Notes under the pieces: model-generated
What the model was told of the DNA's origin: nothing
Databases searched by the model: none
What the model saw: the letters and a program-made list of their open reading frames with translations, nothing else
Made by a program: the position numbers and the translations under genes
Shown here: positions 8,199-16,602 of the stretch, in pieces
Layout of the letters: the number at the start of each line of letters is the position of its first letter
Position numbering within the stretch: position 1 is the stretch's first letter
Origin: Luteimonas viscosa
GTDB lineage: Bacteria; Pseudomonadota; Gammaproteobacteria; Xanthomonadales; Xanthomonadaceae
Direction of reading: 5' to 3'
Length of the DNA stretch: 64,000 nucleotides
Assembly: GCF_008244685.1 (NCBI RefSeq)
Contig: NZ_VTFT01000002.1
Span: forward strand, 494,069-558,068

Positions 8199-9083
8199 TC
8201 AGTCCAGATAGCGTTTGAGCAGGCCGTCGTAGGCGTCGATGCGGCGGTCGCGCAGGAACGGCCAGATCCGCCGCACGTGTTCGCTGCGGGCCAGGTCGAT
8301 CTCGGCCAGCAACACCGTCGCCTCCGTGCCGGCCTCGGCGATGAATTCGCCCTGGGGCCCGAGCACGTGGCTGTTGCCCCAGAAATCGATCCCGCTCGCG
8401 CCCATCGGCGAAGGCTCATGGCCGACTCGGTTGCAGGAGAGGACCGGCAGGCCGTTGGCGACCGCGTGGCCGCGGTGGCTCAGCACCCAGGCGTCGCGCT
8501 GGCGGGTCTTCTCGCCCTGGTCGTCGTCCGGGTCCCAGCCGATCGCGGTGGGATAGAGCAGCAGCTCCGCGCCGGCCAGCGCCATCAGCCGCGCGCCTTC
8601 CGGATACCACTGGTCCCAGCACACCAGCACGCCCAGGCGGCCGACCGAGGTGTCGATCGGCTGGAAGCCTAGGTCCCCGGGGGTGAAATAGAACTTCTCG
8701 TAGAACCCCGGGTCGTCCGGGATGTGCATCTTGCGGTACCTGCCGGCGACGCTGCCATCGCGTTCCAGCACGACCGCGGTGTTGTGGTACAGGCCTGCGG
8801 CCCGCCGTTCGAACAGGGACGCGACCAGCACCACGCCATGCTGCTTCGCAAGCCGGCCCAGGCGCTCGGTACTCGGCCCGGGCACCGGCTCGGCTAGATC
8901 GAACTCGGCGACCGACTCGTGCTGGCAGAAGTAGCAGCCGTTGTGCAGTTCCTGCAGCAGCACCAGCTTGGCGCCGGCCTTCGCGGCCTCTGCGACACGG
9001 GCTTCGATCACTGTCAGGTTGGCGTCGGCATCGCCGTGGTTGCGCTCCTGGATCAGCGCGACGGGCAGGGTCCTGGTCTTCAT
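8199..9083 (-). CDS. aguB: N-carbamoylputrescine amidase
   Basis: A 294-residue nitrilase-superfamily enzyme that hydrolyses N-carbamoylputrescine to putrescine, CO2 and ammonia: the second step of the agmatine route to polyamines, in the cytoplasm. The catalytic triad is visible: Glu45 (LLQELHN), Lys118 (YRKMHIP) and Cys155 (VLVCWDQWYPEGAR). The ATG at 9083 gives the family length; an in-frame start at 9137 is not needed. Its partner aguA ends 120 bases upstream on the same strand, so the two probably form an operon with the downstream GNAT gene. Confidence 0.95.
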   Translation of the reverse strand: MKTRTLPVALIQERNHGDADANLTVIEARVAEAAKAGAKLVLLQELHNGCYFCQHESVAEFDLAEPVPGPSTERLGRLAKQHGVVLVASLFERRAAGLYHNTAVVLERDGSVAGRYRKMHIPDDPGFYEKFYFTPGDLGFQPIDTSVGRLGVLVCWDQWYPEGARLMALAGAELLLYPTAIGWDPDDDQGEKTRQRDAWVLSHRGHAVANGLPVLSCNRVGHEPSPMGASGIDFWGNSHVLGPQGEFIAEAGTEATVLLAEIDLARSEHVRRIWPFLRDRRIDAYDGLLKRYLD

Positions 9084-9167
9084 CGGCACATTGTAGGGCC
9101 GGCCGCGGAGCGCCGGCGGGCATCGCGGGCCTGACATTCAGCCGCCCCCGGCGCGACCGCCGCACGC

Positions 9168-9207
9168 GTAAAGCCCGGAAGGGTTTGGAACCCGGGGGCG
9201 CTCCTAC
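9168..9207. repeat. REP-like intergenic element between aguA and aguB
   Basis: The minus strand reads GTAGGAGCGCCCCCGGGTTC followed by a C/T-rich arm. GTAGGAGCG is the start of repetitive extragenic palindromes common in Pseudomonas and Xanthomonadales. The element supplies the TAG stop of aguA. No second copy is visible in the window, so its status as a repeat is inferred from resemblance. Confidence 0.35.
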
Positions 9208-10235
9208 GCCAGCCCCTCGGGCAGTTGCATGGTCACGCAATGCAGGCTGCCGTTCTGCCAGATCAGCGGCCGGCACGGTACCTGGACGATCTCGCGTACG
9301 GGAAACGCCTGCGCCAGCACGGTCGCGGCCGCGGCGTCGGCCGGATCGCCGTAGGCCGGCATCAGCACGGCACCGTTGACGATCAGGAAGTTGGCGTACG
9401 ACGCCGCAAGTCGTCGTCCCTCGTCCACGATCGGCGCCGGCCAGGGCAGCGCGAAGAGGCGGTAGGGCGTGCCGTCGCGGGTACGCAGCGCGGCGAGTTC
9501 CGCAGCCATCGCCTGCAGGCCGGGGTAATGGCTGTCGGCGGGATCGTCGCAGGCCTGGTAGACGATCGCATCCGGCGCGGCGAAGCGGGCGAGGGTGTCG
9601 ATGTGGGCGTCGGTGTCGTCGCCCTCCAGCGCGCCGTGCTCGAGCCAGAGCACCCGGTCCTGCGCCAGCCAGCCCGCAAGGCGGCGGTCGAGTTCGCCGC
9701 GGCTGGCGTCCGGGTGGCGCTCGTGCAGGCACTGCCAGGTGGTGAGCAGGGTGCCGGCGCCGTCGGTTTCGATCGCGCCGCCTTCCAGAGCGAAATCAAC
9801 CGGTTGGCGCGAGCTGTTCGCAAAGATTCCCAGGTCGTGGAGCCGCTCGACCAGCAGGTCGTCCCGACTCGCGTCGAACTTGCCGCCCCAGCCGGTGAAG
9901 CGGAAGTCGAGCAGCCGGAAGCCGTCGGCCCCGCGCAGGCTGATCGGGCCGGAGTCGCGCAGCCAGGTGTCGTCGTAGGGCACCTCGACGAAGCGCACCC
10001 GGTCCATGTCGACCCGCGCCGACGACAGCCGCGCGCGCGCATAGGCCTCCACGTCGGCATCGGACACGCACACGATCGCAGGCTCGAAGCGGGTGATCGC
10101 CGCGACCAGTGCGATGTAGGTGTCCTCGACTTCGGCCAGGCGCGCGGCCCAGTCGGTGTCGGCGGTCGGCCACGCGAGCAGCACCGCGGACTGGGGTTCC
10201 CACTCCGCGGGGAATCGCGATGTCGCTGCGGTCAT
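9204..10235 (-). CDS. aguA: Agmatine deiminase
   Basis: A 343-residue enzyme that converts agmatine to N-carbamoylputrescine and ammonia. It belongs to the peptidylarginine-deiminase superfamily. Visible family features are FPAEWEPQSAVLLAWP at the start, DTWLRDSGP, the GGAIETDG segment, LEHGALEGDDTDAHIDTLARF (catalytic His/Asp region), and the nucleophile Cys333 in NGSLHCVTMQ. The ATG at 10235 is well placed. It precedes aguB, completing the two-step agmatine-to-putrescine pathway. A small secreted-protein gene ends 12 bases upstream and may be in the same transcript. Confidence 0.96.
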   Translation of the reverse strand: MTAATSRFPAEWEPQSAVLLAWPTADTDWAARLAEVEDTYIALVAAITRFEPAIVCVSDADVEAYARARLSSARVDMDRVRFVEVPYDDTWLRDSGPISLRGADGFRLLDFRFTGWGGKFDASRDDLLVERLHDLGIFANSSRQPVDFALEGGAIETDGAGTLLTTWQCLHERHPDASRGELDRRLAGWLAQDRVLWLEHGALEGDDTDAHIDTLARFAAPDAIVYQACDDPADSHYPGLQAMAAELAALRTRDGTPYRLFALPWPAPIVDEGRRLAASYANFLIVNGAVLMPAYGDPADAAAATVLAQAFPVREIVQVPCRPLIWQNGSLHCVTMQLPEGLA

Positions 10236-10247
10236 CGTTCGGCGGGA

Positions 10248-10574
10248 CTACCGGATCGCGGGCTTCGGCCCGACTTCGGCGGTGTGGGCCTGGTTGAGGA
10301 CGGCGTCGATGACGCGATCGCGCTCGAAATACACGGTGAAGGCCGGGTACACCCAGCGGTTGATCGTGGGCCACTGGCGCTTCTGGCCGCCGCGGGGGTC
10401 GAGCTTCTCGGTGGGGACGCCGAAGCGGGCCTGCACCTGGGCGGCGCTGAGTCCGCGCTCGGGCAGGGCGACGTGCGCCTTGTGCTGCGCACGGTCGACC
10501 AGCAGGGTGTCGGCGGAAGCGGCGCCCGCGGCGCACAGCAGCGCGGACAGGGCGAGGCTCGGGATCAGGCGCAT
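10248..10574 (-). CDS. Small exported protein of unknown function
   Basis: A 108-residue protein with a clear signal peptide (MRLIPSLALSALLCAAGAASA, cleavage expected after ASA near residue 21). The mature part has VQARFGVPTEKL, a BamE/SmpA-like turn, and then PTINRWVYPAFTVYFERDRVIDAVL, a pattern of small periplasmic proteins that test sequence/structure matches. I do not assign a function. It is 12 bases upstream of aguA on the same strand and may be co-transcribed with it, but a link to agmatine metabolism is not evident. Confidence 0.8.
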   Translation of the reverse strand: MRLIPSLALSALLCAAGAASADTLLVDRAQHKAHVALPERGLSAAQVQARFGVPTEKLDPRGGQKRQWPTINRWVYPAFTVYFERDRVIDAVLNQAHTAEVGPKPAIR

Positions 10575-10718
10575 GGTCGGGCTCCGTCGGGATTCAGGGC
10601 GGGTGGCCCCGGCGTTGTAGCAGATTCGGCCGCGGGGCGCTGTGTCGGTTGCCGGGTTTGGCGCGCACGGGGGACAAGGCCTCCGTCGGCTCCCGGCCGC
10701 CCGCCGCCGCACGCACGC

Positions 10719-10741
10719 AAAAAGGCCGCATCGCTGCGGCC
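10719..10741 (-). terminator. Rho-independent terminator after rpmJ
   Basis: On the minus strand a 7-base-pair stem (GGCCGCA, loop GCGA, TGCGGCC) is followed directly by TTTTT. It lies about 60 bases after the rpmJ stop, so rpmJ appears to be a single-gene transcript. Confidence 0.8.
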
Positions 10742-10799
10742 GTTCGCGTTACGTCTCGGGATCCGCGGCGCCCGGGGTCCCGGGCGACGGATCGTGCGG

Positions 10800-10925
10800 T
10801 CAGCGCTGGCGCGCCTTGAAACGCGGGTTCGACTTGCAGATCACGAAGACCTTGCCACGGCGACGAACGACCTTGCAGTCGCGGTGACGGGCCTTCGCCG
10901 ACTTCAGGGAGGACAGGACCTTCAT
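10800..10925 (-). CDS. rpmJ: 50S ribosomal protein L36, zinc-independent (C-minus) type
   Basis: A 41-residue ribosomal protein ([20 protein letters not shown] to the end [11 protein letters not shown]). The usual zinc-binding L36 has a CxxC pair, a third Cys and a His. Here the first Cys of the pair is replaced (RHRDC) and the His is gone, leaving two cysteines. It is therefore the alternative zinc-free paralogue (YkgO-like), which in many bacteria is made under zinc limitation. In Xanthomonadaceae this type is normally found alone, as here. It has its own terminator. No Zur-type operator was recognised upstream. Confidence 0.95.
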   Translation of the reverse strand: MKVLSSLKSAKARHRDCKVVRRRGKVFVICKSNPRFKARQR

Positions 10926-11089
10926 GACAGACCTCGGAAACGGTTCGGAAACGGGCAGGCGGAAAACGAAGCCGCGCATTATAGCGGTCTTTTCCCCGCC
11001 CATTCAAGCGCTTGTCCGGATCGTGGCGGAGGCGGGCGGCGTGGCGCGCGCTGCAGGATAATCCCTCGCCTCCCCCTCAGGTGCCGCGC

Positions 11090-11782
11090 ATGACCGACCC
11101 GATCCCCGTGCTCACCATCGACGGCCCCTCCGGCTCCGGCAAGGGCACCATCAGTCGCCTGGTGGCGCAGCGGCTCGGCTGGCACTACCTCGATTCCGGG
11201 GCGCTGTACCGGGCCGTCGGCGTCGCCGCGGGCTGGGCCGACCTCGACCTCGACGATGCGGGGGCGCTGGTCCGGTGCACCTTCGATACCGAAATCGGCT
11301 TCCGGGAATCGGATTCCGGTGAGCTGCGGGTGATGGTCAACGGCCACGACGCCACCGACGAGTTGCGCACCGAAACCGCGGGCGCCGCGGCTTCCGCGAT
11401 CGCCGCGATCCCGGAAGTGCGGGCGGCGCTCAAGGACCGCCAGCGGGCGTTCCGCCGGGCGCCAGGGCTGGTCGCGGACGGTCGCGACATGGGCACGGTG
11501 ATCTTCCCGGACGCCCCGTACAAGGTGTTCCTGACCGCCAGCGCCGGGGAACGCGCGGAAAGGCGCTATAAACAGTTGAAGGACAAGGGGGTTTCGGTCA
11601 CAATGGACGGTCTGCTGCGCGAGATCCTCGCGCGCGACGCCCGTGACGCCAGTCGCACGGTGGCGCCGCTGCGGCCGGCCGAGGGAGCCGTCCACATCGA
11701 TACCACCGGCCTGGACATCGACGCGGTCGTCGAGCGCGTGCTGGCCGTGGTGGCTCCCCGACCGCGGACATCCGTGGCCTGA
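11090..11782 (+). CDS. cmk: Cytidylate kinase
   Basis: A 230-residue enzyme that phosphorylates CMP and dCMP with ATP in the cytoplasm. It has the P-loop GPSGSGKGT at 12-20, the substrate segment [11 protein letters not shown], and the [14 protein letters not shown] motif, with RYKQLKDKG near the lid. The ATG at 11090 is chosen because the family begins a few residues before the P-loop; the open frame extends further up without support. A GATAAT box near 11057 may be its promoter. It lies directly before rpsA, the conserved proteobacterial arrangement. Confidence 0.96.
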   Translation: MTDPIPVLTIDGPSGSGKGTISRLVAQRLGWHYLDSGALYRAVGVAAGWADLDLDDAGALVRCTFDTEIGFRESDSGELRVMVNGHDATDELRTETAGAAASAIAAIPEVRAALKDRQRAFRRAPGLVADGRDMGTVIFPDAPYKVFLTASAGERAERRYKQLKDKGVSVTMDGLLREILARDARDASRTVAPLRPAEGAVHIDTTGLDIDAVVERVLAVVAPRPRTSVA

Positions 11783-11993
11783 GGGCCGTCGCGCGGTTCC
11801 AGCGCCCCGGTCCGGGGCGGGGGACCCCGCCGGGTCGAACAAGGCAGACACCAGCCCCGTGCGGGAAGTTCCCGTGCGGTTCCGTCCAACACAACACTCA
11901 CGGCCATACGCAATCCCGCGCAGGTCGACAACGGGTGGACCGCGGCGCCGAAGCCGGCGCGCGGTCTGTGTCCTCAACCGAGTAATCTCCAAA
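11783..11993 (+). promoter_or_regulatory. rpsA leader region with hairpins
   Basis: This 211-base stretch before rpsA has several GC-rich inverted repeats, for example GCCCCGGTCCGGGGC near 11804 and an imperfect arm pair at 11939-11965. In E. coli the rpsA leader folds into hairpins through which S1 represses its own translation. A similar role here is likely by analogy but not shown. The Shine-Dalgarno sequence is weak, as is usual for rpsA. Confidence 0.45.
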
Positions 11994-13682
11994 ATGACCG
12001 AATCATTCGCAGAACTGTTCGAAGCCAGCCAGGCCAACCTGGCCAAGCTCAAGCCCGGCGCGATCGTCACCGGCACCGTCGTCGACGTGCGCACCGACGT
12101 GGTCGTCATCAACGCCGGCCTCAAGTCCGAAGGCATCGTGCCGATCGAGCAGTTCCGTAACGACGCCGGCGAGATCGACATCGCCGTCGGCGACGTCGTC
12201 AAGGTGGCGCTGGACTCCCTGGAAAACGGCTTCGGCGAAACCGTGCTGTCGCGCGAGAAGGCCAAGCGCGCCATGGTGTGGGACGAACTCGAGGAAGCGC
12301 TCGAGAAGAACGAGACCATCACCGGCCGCATCAGCGGCAAGGTCAAGGGCGGCTTCACCGTCGACATCAAGGACGTCCGCGCGTTCCTGCCCGGTTCCCT
12401 GGTTGACGTGCGCCCGGTCCGCGACCCGGTGTACCTGGAAGGCAAGGAACTCGAGTTCAAGCTGATCAAGCTCGACCGCAAGCGCAACAACGTGGTCGTC
12501 TCCCGCCGTGCGGTGGTCGAGAGCGAGCACTCGGAAGAGCGCGAGCAGCTGATGGAGAAGCTGGTCGAGGGCGCGGTGCTCAAGGGCGTGGTCAAGAACC
12601 TCACCGACTACGGCGCGTTCGTCGACCTCGGCGGCATCGACGGGCTGCTGCACATCACCGACATGGCCTGGAAGCGCGTGCGCCATCCGTCCGAGGTGGT
12701 GGAAGTGGGCGCCGAGCTCGACGTGCGCGTGCTCAAGTACGACCGCGAGCGCAACCGCGTCAGCCTCGGCCTGAAGCAGCTGGGCGAGGATCCGTGGGAC
12801 AACATCGCCCGCCGCTATCCGTCCAACACCCGCGTGTTCGGCAAGGTCTCCAACGTCACCGATTACGGCGCGTTCGTCGAGATCGAACCGGGCGTCGAAG
12901 GCCTGGTGCACGTGTCCGAGATGGACTGGACCAACAAGAACGTCAATCCGTCCAAGGTGGTGCAGGTCGGCGACGAGCTCGAGGTCATGGTGCTCGACGT
13001 CGACGAGGAGCGTCGCCGCATCTCGCTGGGCATCAAGCAGGTCACCAGCAACCCGTGGGAGACCTTCGCCGCGATCCACAAGAAGGGCGACAAGGTGTCG
13101 GGCCAGATCAAGTCGATCACCGACTTCGGCATCTTCATCGGCCTGGACGGCGGCATCGACGGCCTGATCCACCTGTCGGACATCACCTGGAACTCGACCG
13201 GCGAGGAAGTCGCGCGCAACTTCAAGAAGGGCGACACCGTGGAAGCCGTGGTGCTGGCGGTGGATCCGGAACGCGAGCGCATCTCGCTTGGCGTCAAGCA
13301 GCTCGAGCAGGATCCGTACGGCCAGTTCCTGGCCAACCACCCGCGTGGTACCAAGGTCACCGGCACGGTCAAGGAAGTCGATGCCAAGGGCGCGGTCATC
13401 GACCTGGGCGAGGGCGTGGAAGGCTATGTCGCCGCGCGCGACGTCGCCGACACCCGCGTCGACGATGCCAGCCAGCACCTCAAGGTGGGCGACGCGGTCG
13501 AGGCCAAGTACGTCGGCCAGGACCGCAAGAGCCGCACCCTGCAGCTCTCGATCCGCGCCAAGGACGAAGCCGAGGCCGCCGAGAGCCTGGCCGAGTACAA
13601 CAAGAACGCGGCGGAAGCGTCGAGCGGCACCACCAAGCTGGGCGCGCTGCTGCGCGAGCAGCTGGAAAACAAGTCCGAGTAA
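11994..13682 (+). CDS. rpsA: 30S ribosomal protein S1
   Basis: A 562-residue protein built of six S1 RNA-binding repeats, the normal size. It binds mRNA and delivers it to the 30S subunit. The repeats are visible as GxVxxVxxxGAFVDLG-type units, for example [40 protein letters not shown] and [20 protein letters not shown]. The start ATG at 11994 ([12 protein letters not shown]) is the conserved one. It follows cmk and precedes ihfB, as in many Gammaproteobacteria. Autoregulation by the structured leader is expected from the family. Confidence 0.97.
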   Translation: MTESFAELFEASQANLAKLKPGAIVTGTVVDVRTDVVVINAGLKSEGIVPIEQFRNDAGEIDIAVGDVVKVALDSLENGFGETVLSREKAKRAMVWDELEEALEKNETITGRISGKVKGGFTVDIKDVRAFLPGSLVDVRPVRDPVYLEGKELEFKLIKLDRKRNNVVVSRRAVVESEHSEEREQLMEKLVEGAVLKGVVKNLTDYGAFVDLGGIDGLLHITDMAWKRVRHPSEVVEVGAELDVRVLKYDRERNRVSLGLKQLGEDPWDNIARRYPSNTRVFGKVSNVTDYGAFVEIEPGVEGLVHVSEMDWTNKNVNPSKVVQVGDELEVMVLDVDEERRRISLGIKQVTSNPWETFAAIHKKGDKVSGQIKSITDFGIFIGLDGGIDGLIHLSDITWNSTGEEVARNFKKGDTVEAVVLAVDPERERISLGVKQLEQDPYGQFLANHPRGTKVTGTVKEVDAKGAVIDLGEGVEGYVAARDVADTRVDDASQHLKVGDAVEAKYVGQDRKSRTLQLSIRAKDEAEAAESLAEYNKNAAEASSGTTKLGALLREQLENKSE

Positions 13683-13707
13683 GTGGACTCGCGGCGAAAG
13701 CCGCAGA

Positions 13708-13730
13708 CGCCCGGCCTTCGCGGCCGGGCG
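13708..13730 (+). terminator. Hairpin between rpsA and ihfB
   Basis: A 9-base-pair stem CGCCCGGCC / GGCCGGGCG with a five-base loop starts 26 bases after the rpsA stop. It is followed by GTTGC rather than a T run. A second stem, GGCCCGG / CCGGGCC, lies at about 13744-13764. They may terminate part of the rpsA transcripts or protect its 3' end. Confidence 0.5.
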
Positions 13731-13796
13731 GTTGCAGGAGGGACGGCCCGGCACGTGTCCGGGCCGCCCTTGCGGACTTCCACGGGCGCGTCGACG

Positions 13797-14099
13797 ATGA
13801 CCAAATCGGAACTGATCGAGATCCTGACCCAGCGCCAGGCGCACCTGAAGGCCGACGACGTCGACCTGGCGGTGAAGTCGCTGCTGGAGATGATGGCCGG
13901 CTCGCTCGCGCACGGGGAGCGGATCGAGATCCGTGGATTCGGCAGCTTCTCGCTGCACTTCCGGCCGCCGCGGACCGGGCGCAATCCCAAGACCGGCGAC
14001 GCCGTCGCGCTGCCGGGCAAGCATGTCCCCCATTTCAAGCCGGGCAAGGAATTGCGCGAGCGGGTCACCGCCGTCATTCCGCTGCCGGCCGAGGAGTAG
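13797..14099 (+). CDS. ihfB: Integration host factor subunit beta
   Basis: A 100-residue DNA-bending protein, partner of IHF-alpha, acting on the nucleoid. It has the beta-ribbon arm [20 protein letters not shown] with the intercalating proline and the closing [17 protein letters not shown]. The ATG at 13797 is the family start ([10 protein letters not shown]). The upstream in-frame extension has no family resemblance. It is the first gene of a likely operon ihfB-lapA-lapB with polysaccharide genes downstream. The 5' side carries GC-rich hairpins. Confidence 0.96.
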   Translation: MTKSELIEILTQRQAHLKADDVDLAVKSLLEMMAGSLAHGERIEIRGFGSFSLHFRPPRTGRNPKTGDAVALPGKHVPHFKPGKELRERVTAVIPLPAEE

Positions 14100-14128
14100 G
14101 CCGCGCACCCGCGCCAGGCCTTCGCGCG

Positions 14129-14398
14129 ATGCGTTTGCTCCGGATACTCGCCGCCCTCCTGTTCGTCCTGATCGGCATCGCCGTCGGCGCGCTGAATCCT
14201 CAGCCGGTACACCTCGACCTGGGGTTCGCCGTCCTCGATGCCAGCCTCGGCGTGATGCTGCTGGCGGCATTGCTGGCGGGCGCGCTCTGCGGGGGCATCG
14301 CGCTGGCGTTTGCGGTGATCGTGCCGTTGCGGCGGCAGCAGCGGCGCGACCGCGCGGTCGAGGATCCGCCGCGACCGCCCTACCACACGGGAGTCTGA
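14129..14398 (+). CDS. lapA: LapA-domain inner-membrane protein (YciS)
   Basis: An 89-residue protein with two hydrophobic helices (ILAALLFVLIGIAVGAL and LGVMLLAALLAGALCGGIAL) and a short basic tail. This is the plan of LapA (YciS), which works with LapB in controlling lipopolysaccharide synthesis in the inner membrane. The start ATG at 14129 is 29 bases after ihfB. lapB begins 4 bases after its stop, so they are co-transcribed. The assignment rests on shape and gene context. Confidence 0.88.
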   Translation: MRLLRILAALLFVLIGIAVGALNPQPVHLDLGFAVLDASLGVMLLAALLAGALCGGIALAFAVIVPLRRQQRRDRAVEDPPRPPYHTGV

Positions 14399-14402
14399 GC
14401 GC

Positions 14403-15581
14403 ATGGCATTCGTCACCGAGTGGTTCTGGTTCTTCCTGCTGCTGCCGATCGCGGCGCTCAGCGGCTGGGTCATCGGCCGCCGCGGAGGCGAGCGCCACAG
14501 CGACACCCAGGTCAGCCGGCTGTCGACCACCTATTTCCGCGGCCTGAACTACCTGCTCAACGAACAGCCGGACAAGGCGATCGAACTGTTCCTGCACATC
14601 GCCGAGCTGGACAAGGAAACCTTCGAGACCCAGCTCGCGCTCGGCCACCTGTTCCGCCGCCGCGGCGAGGTCGACCGCGCGATCCGGCTCCACCAGGGAC
14701 TGGCGCAGCGCGCCGACCTCAACGACCAGCAGAAGGTCCTGGCCCTGCTCGCGCTGGGCGAGGACTACATGAAGTCCGGGCTGCTCGACCGTGCCGAGGT
14801 GGTGTTCACCGACCTGGCCAAGATCGACCAGCGCGCGCCGCAGGCGCTCAAGCACCTGATCGGCATCTACGAGGCCGAGCGCGACTGGGCCAAGGCGATC
14901 GAGAACGCCACCCGCTTCGAGGCCGCCACCGGCGAGCCGATGGGCAAGCTGGTGGCGCAGTTCGAATGCGAGCTCGCCGACCGCCTGCGACTGGCCGGCG
15001 ATGCCGAGGGCGCGCGGGAAGCGGTCGCGCGCGCCTACGCCGCCGATTCGAAGTCGGTGCGCGCGGGGATCCTCGACGGCCGCCTGGAAACCGATGCCGG
15101 CAACGATGCCGCCGCGATCCGCGCCTACGAACGCGCGGCCCGCCACGACACCGACTTCCTTCCCGAAGTGCTGCCGGCGCTGCTGGCCGCCTACGACCGC
15201 GTCGGCGATGCTTCGGGCGCGCGCAAGTTCCTCGCCGAGATGAGCGAGCACTACCGCGGCATCGCCCCTGTGCTTGCGCTCACCCGGCTGGTCGAGGCGC
15301 AGGATGGGGTCCATGCCGCGCGCGCCTACCTTGCGCAGCAGCTGAAGGATCGCCCCTCGGTGCGGGGCGAGGCCACCCTGATCGACCTCACCCTGGCCGA
15401 CAACACCGATCTCGCCGCGACCCTGCAGGACCTGCGGCTCATCACAGAGCAACTGCTGGTGCGCAACCCGAGCTATCGCTGCACCCGCTGCGGATTCGGC
15501 GCGCGCAGCCATCACTGGCAGTGCCCGAGCTGCAAGGACTGGGGCACGATCAAGCCGTTGCTGAATTACGCCGTCGTCTGA
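14403..15581 (+). CDS. lapB: Lipopolysaccharide assembly protein LapB (YciM)
   Basis: A 392-residue protein anchored by one N-terminal helix (MAFVTEWFWFFLLLPIAAL), followed by TPR repeats (from about residue 45) and a C-terminal rubredoxin-like zinc site: CTRCGF and CPSCKDW. This is the architecture of LapB, which promotes FtsH-dependent turnover of LpxC and so balances LPS and phospholipid. The gene overlaps the next one by one base (TGATG), indicating translational coupling. Lengths and domains agree with the family (about 389). Confidence 0.96.
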   Translation: MAFVTEWFWFFLLLPIAALSGWVIGRRGGERHSDTQVSRLSTTYFRGLNYLLNEQPDKAIELFLHIAELDKETFETQLALGHLFRRRGEVDRAIRLHQGLAQRADLNDQQKVLALLALGEDYMKSGLLDRAEVVFTDLAKIDQRAPQALKHLIGIYEAERDWAKAIENATRFEAATGEPMGKLVAQFECELADRLRLAGDAEGAREAVARAYAADSKSVRAGILDGRLETDAGNDAAAIRAYERAARHDTDFLPEVLPALLAAYDRVGDASGARKFLAEMSEHYRGIAPVLALTRLVEAQDGVHAARAYLAQQLKDRPSVRGEATLIDLTLADNTDLAATLQDLRLITEQLLVRNPSYRCTRCGFGARSHHWQCPSCKDWGTIKPLLNYAVV

Positions 15582-16600
15582 TGGCGCCATCCGCGACGGT
15601 CGCGATCTGGCTGCTGGCCGGCCTGTCCATCGGCGGCGCCACCACGGCGCTGGCACGCGCCTATGCGCTGCGGCGCCGGCTGATCGACCAGCCCGGCGAG
15701 CGCCGGAGCCACGCCGCGGCCACCCCGCGTGGCGGCGGCGTGTCGATCGTCGTCGTGCTGCTGCTTGCGCTGGCGGCTGGCGTCCTGGCGGCGCCCGGGC
15801 ATGTCACCGCTGCCGTCCTGGCGGGGACGGGCCTGGTACTGGTGTCGGGCATCGGCTGGATCGACGACCACCGGCCACTGCCGGCCCTTCCGCGCCTGTG
15901 CGTGCACGTGGTCGCGGCGGCGCTGCTGGCATGGGCGCTGCGCACGCAGGGTGGTGGCTGGGAGGATGCCGCCACCGCGTTCGTCGCGGCCGTCGTCCTC
16001 GCCAACGTCTGGAATTTCATGGACGGCATCGACGGCATCGCCTCCAGCCAGGCCGCCATCGTCGCGACGGGATACGCGCTGTTCGCGGGACAGGGACCGG
16101 TGTTCTGGGCGGGCCTGGCGCTCGCCGCCGCGGCCTGCGGCTTCCTTCCGTTCAATTTTCCGCGGGCCCGGATCTTTCTCGGCGACGTGGGCAGTGGCGC
16201 ACTCGGCTACGCCCTGGCAGGCGCACTGGCGCTGGGTTCCCTTCATCAGGATTGGGGCACCCGCGTGCTGTACCTGTTTCCCCTGCTGCCGTTTCTTCTT
16301 GACGCGTCGTTGACGTTGCTTGCGCGCATGGTGCGGGGCGAGGCCTGGTGGCGTCCGCACGTGCAGCACGCCTATCAGGCCTGGGCGCGCAACAGGGGCG
16401 GGCACGTGCTGGTCACGCTCGCCTACGGCGCCGCCGCTTTGGTCGCGGTACTGGCGATGTTTGTAATGCGTTCATGGAGTTCCACGGTTATCATGGCAAC
16501 GTACCTGACCTTTCTGCTGGCGGGGGGGCTGGCATGGAAGCGGCTTCGCGGGCTCACCGCGGGGGAAAGACCTAGCAGTCTCAGAGACGGGAAGCCCTGA
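15581..16600 (+). CDS. WecA/WbpL-like polyprenyl-phosphate glycosyl-1-phosphate transferase
   Basis: A 339-residue multi-pass membrane enzyme of the WecA/MraY family. Such enzymes transfer a sugar-1-phosphate (usually GlcNAc-type) from its UDP form to undecaprenyl phosphate to start O-antigen or capsule synthesis. Conserved acidic motifs are visible: GWIDDHRPL (magnesium site), NVWNFMDGIDGIA near residue 145, and FLGDVGSGALGY near residue 205. The ATG at 15581 overlaps the lapB stop. The next gene, 2 bases downstream, is a WbpM-like sugar dehydratase. The pair matches the WbpL/WbpM functions seen together in Pseudomonas, though the exact sugar is not shown. Confidence 0.9.
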   Translation: MAPSATVAIWLLAGLSIGGATTALARAYALRRRLIDQPGERRSHAAATPRGGGVSIVVVLLLALAAGVLAAPGHVTAAVLAGTGLVLVSGIGWIDDHRPLPALPRLCVHVVAAALLAWALRTQGGGWEDAATAFVAAVVLANVWNFMDGIDGIASSQAAIVATGYALFAGQGPVFWAGLALAAAACGFLPFNFPRARIFLGDVGSGALGYALAGALALGSLHQDWGTRVLYLFPLLPFLLDASLTLLARMVRGEAWWRPHVQHAYQAWARNRGGHVLVTLAYGAAALVAVLAMFVMRSWSSTVIMATYLTFLLAGGLAWKRLRGLTAGERPSSLRDGKP

Positions 16601-16602
16601 AC

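Noticed and set aside
12003..15656. 1217-residue minus-strand open frame across rpsA-ihfB-lapB
   Set aside because: It is antisense to well-conserved genes, is His/Val/Asp-rich from GC codon bias and shows no family motif. The same holds for the minus-strand frames at 1223-3847 and 29302-32652.
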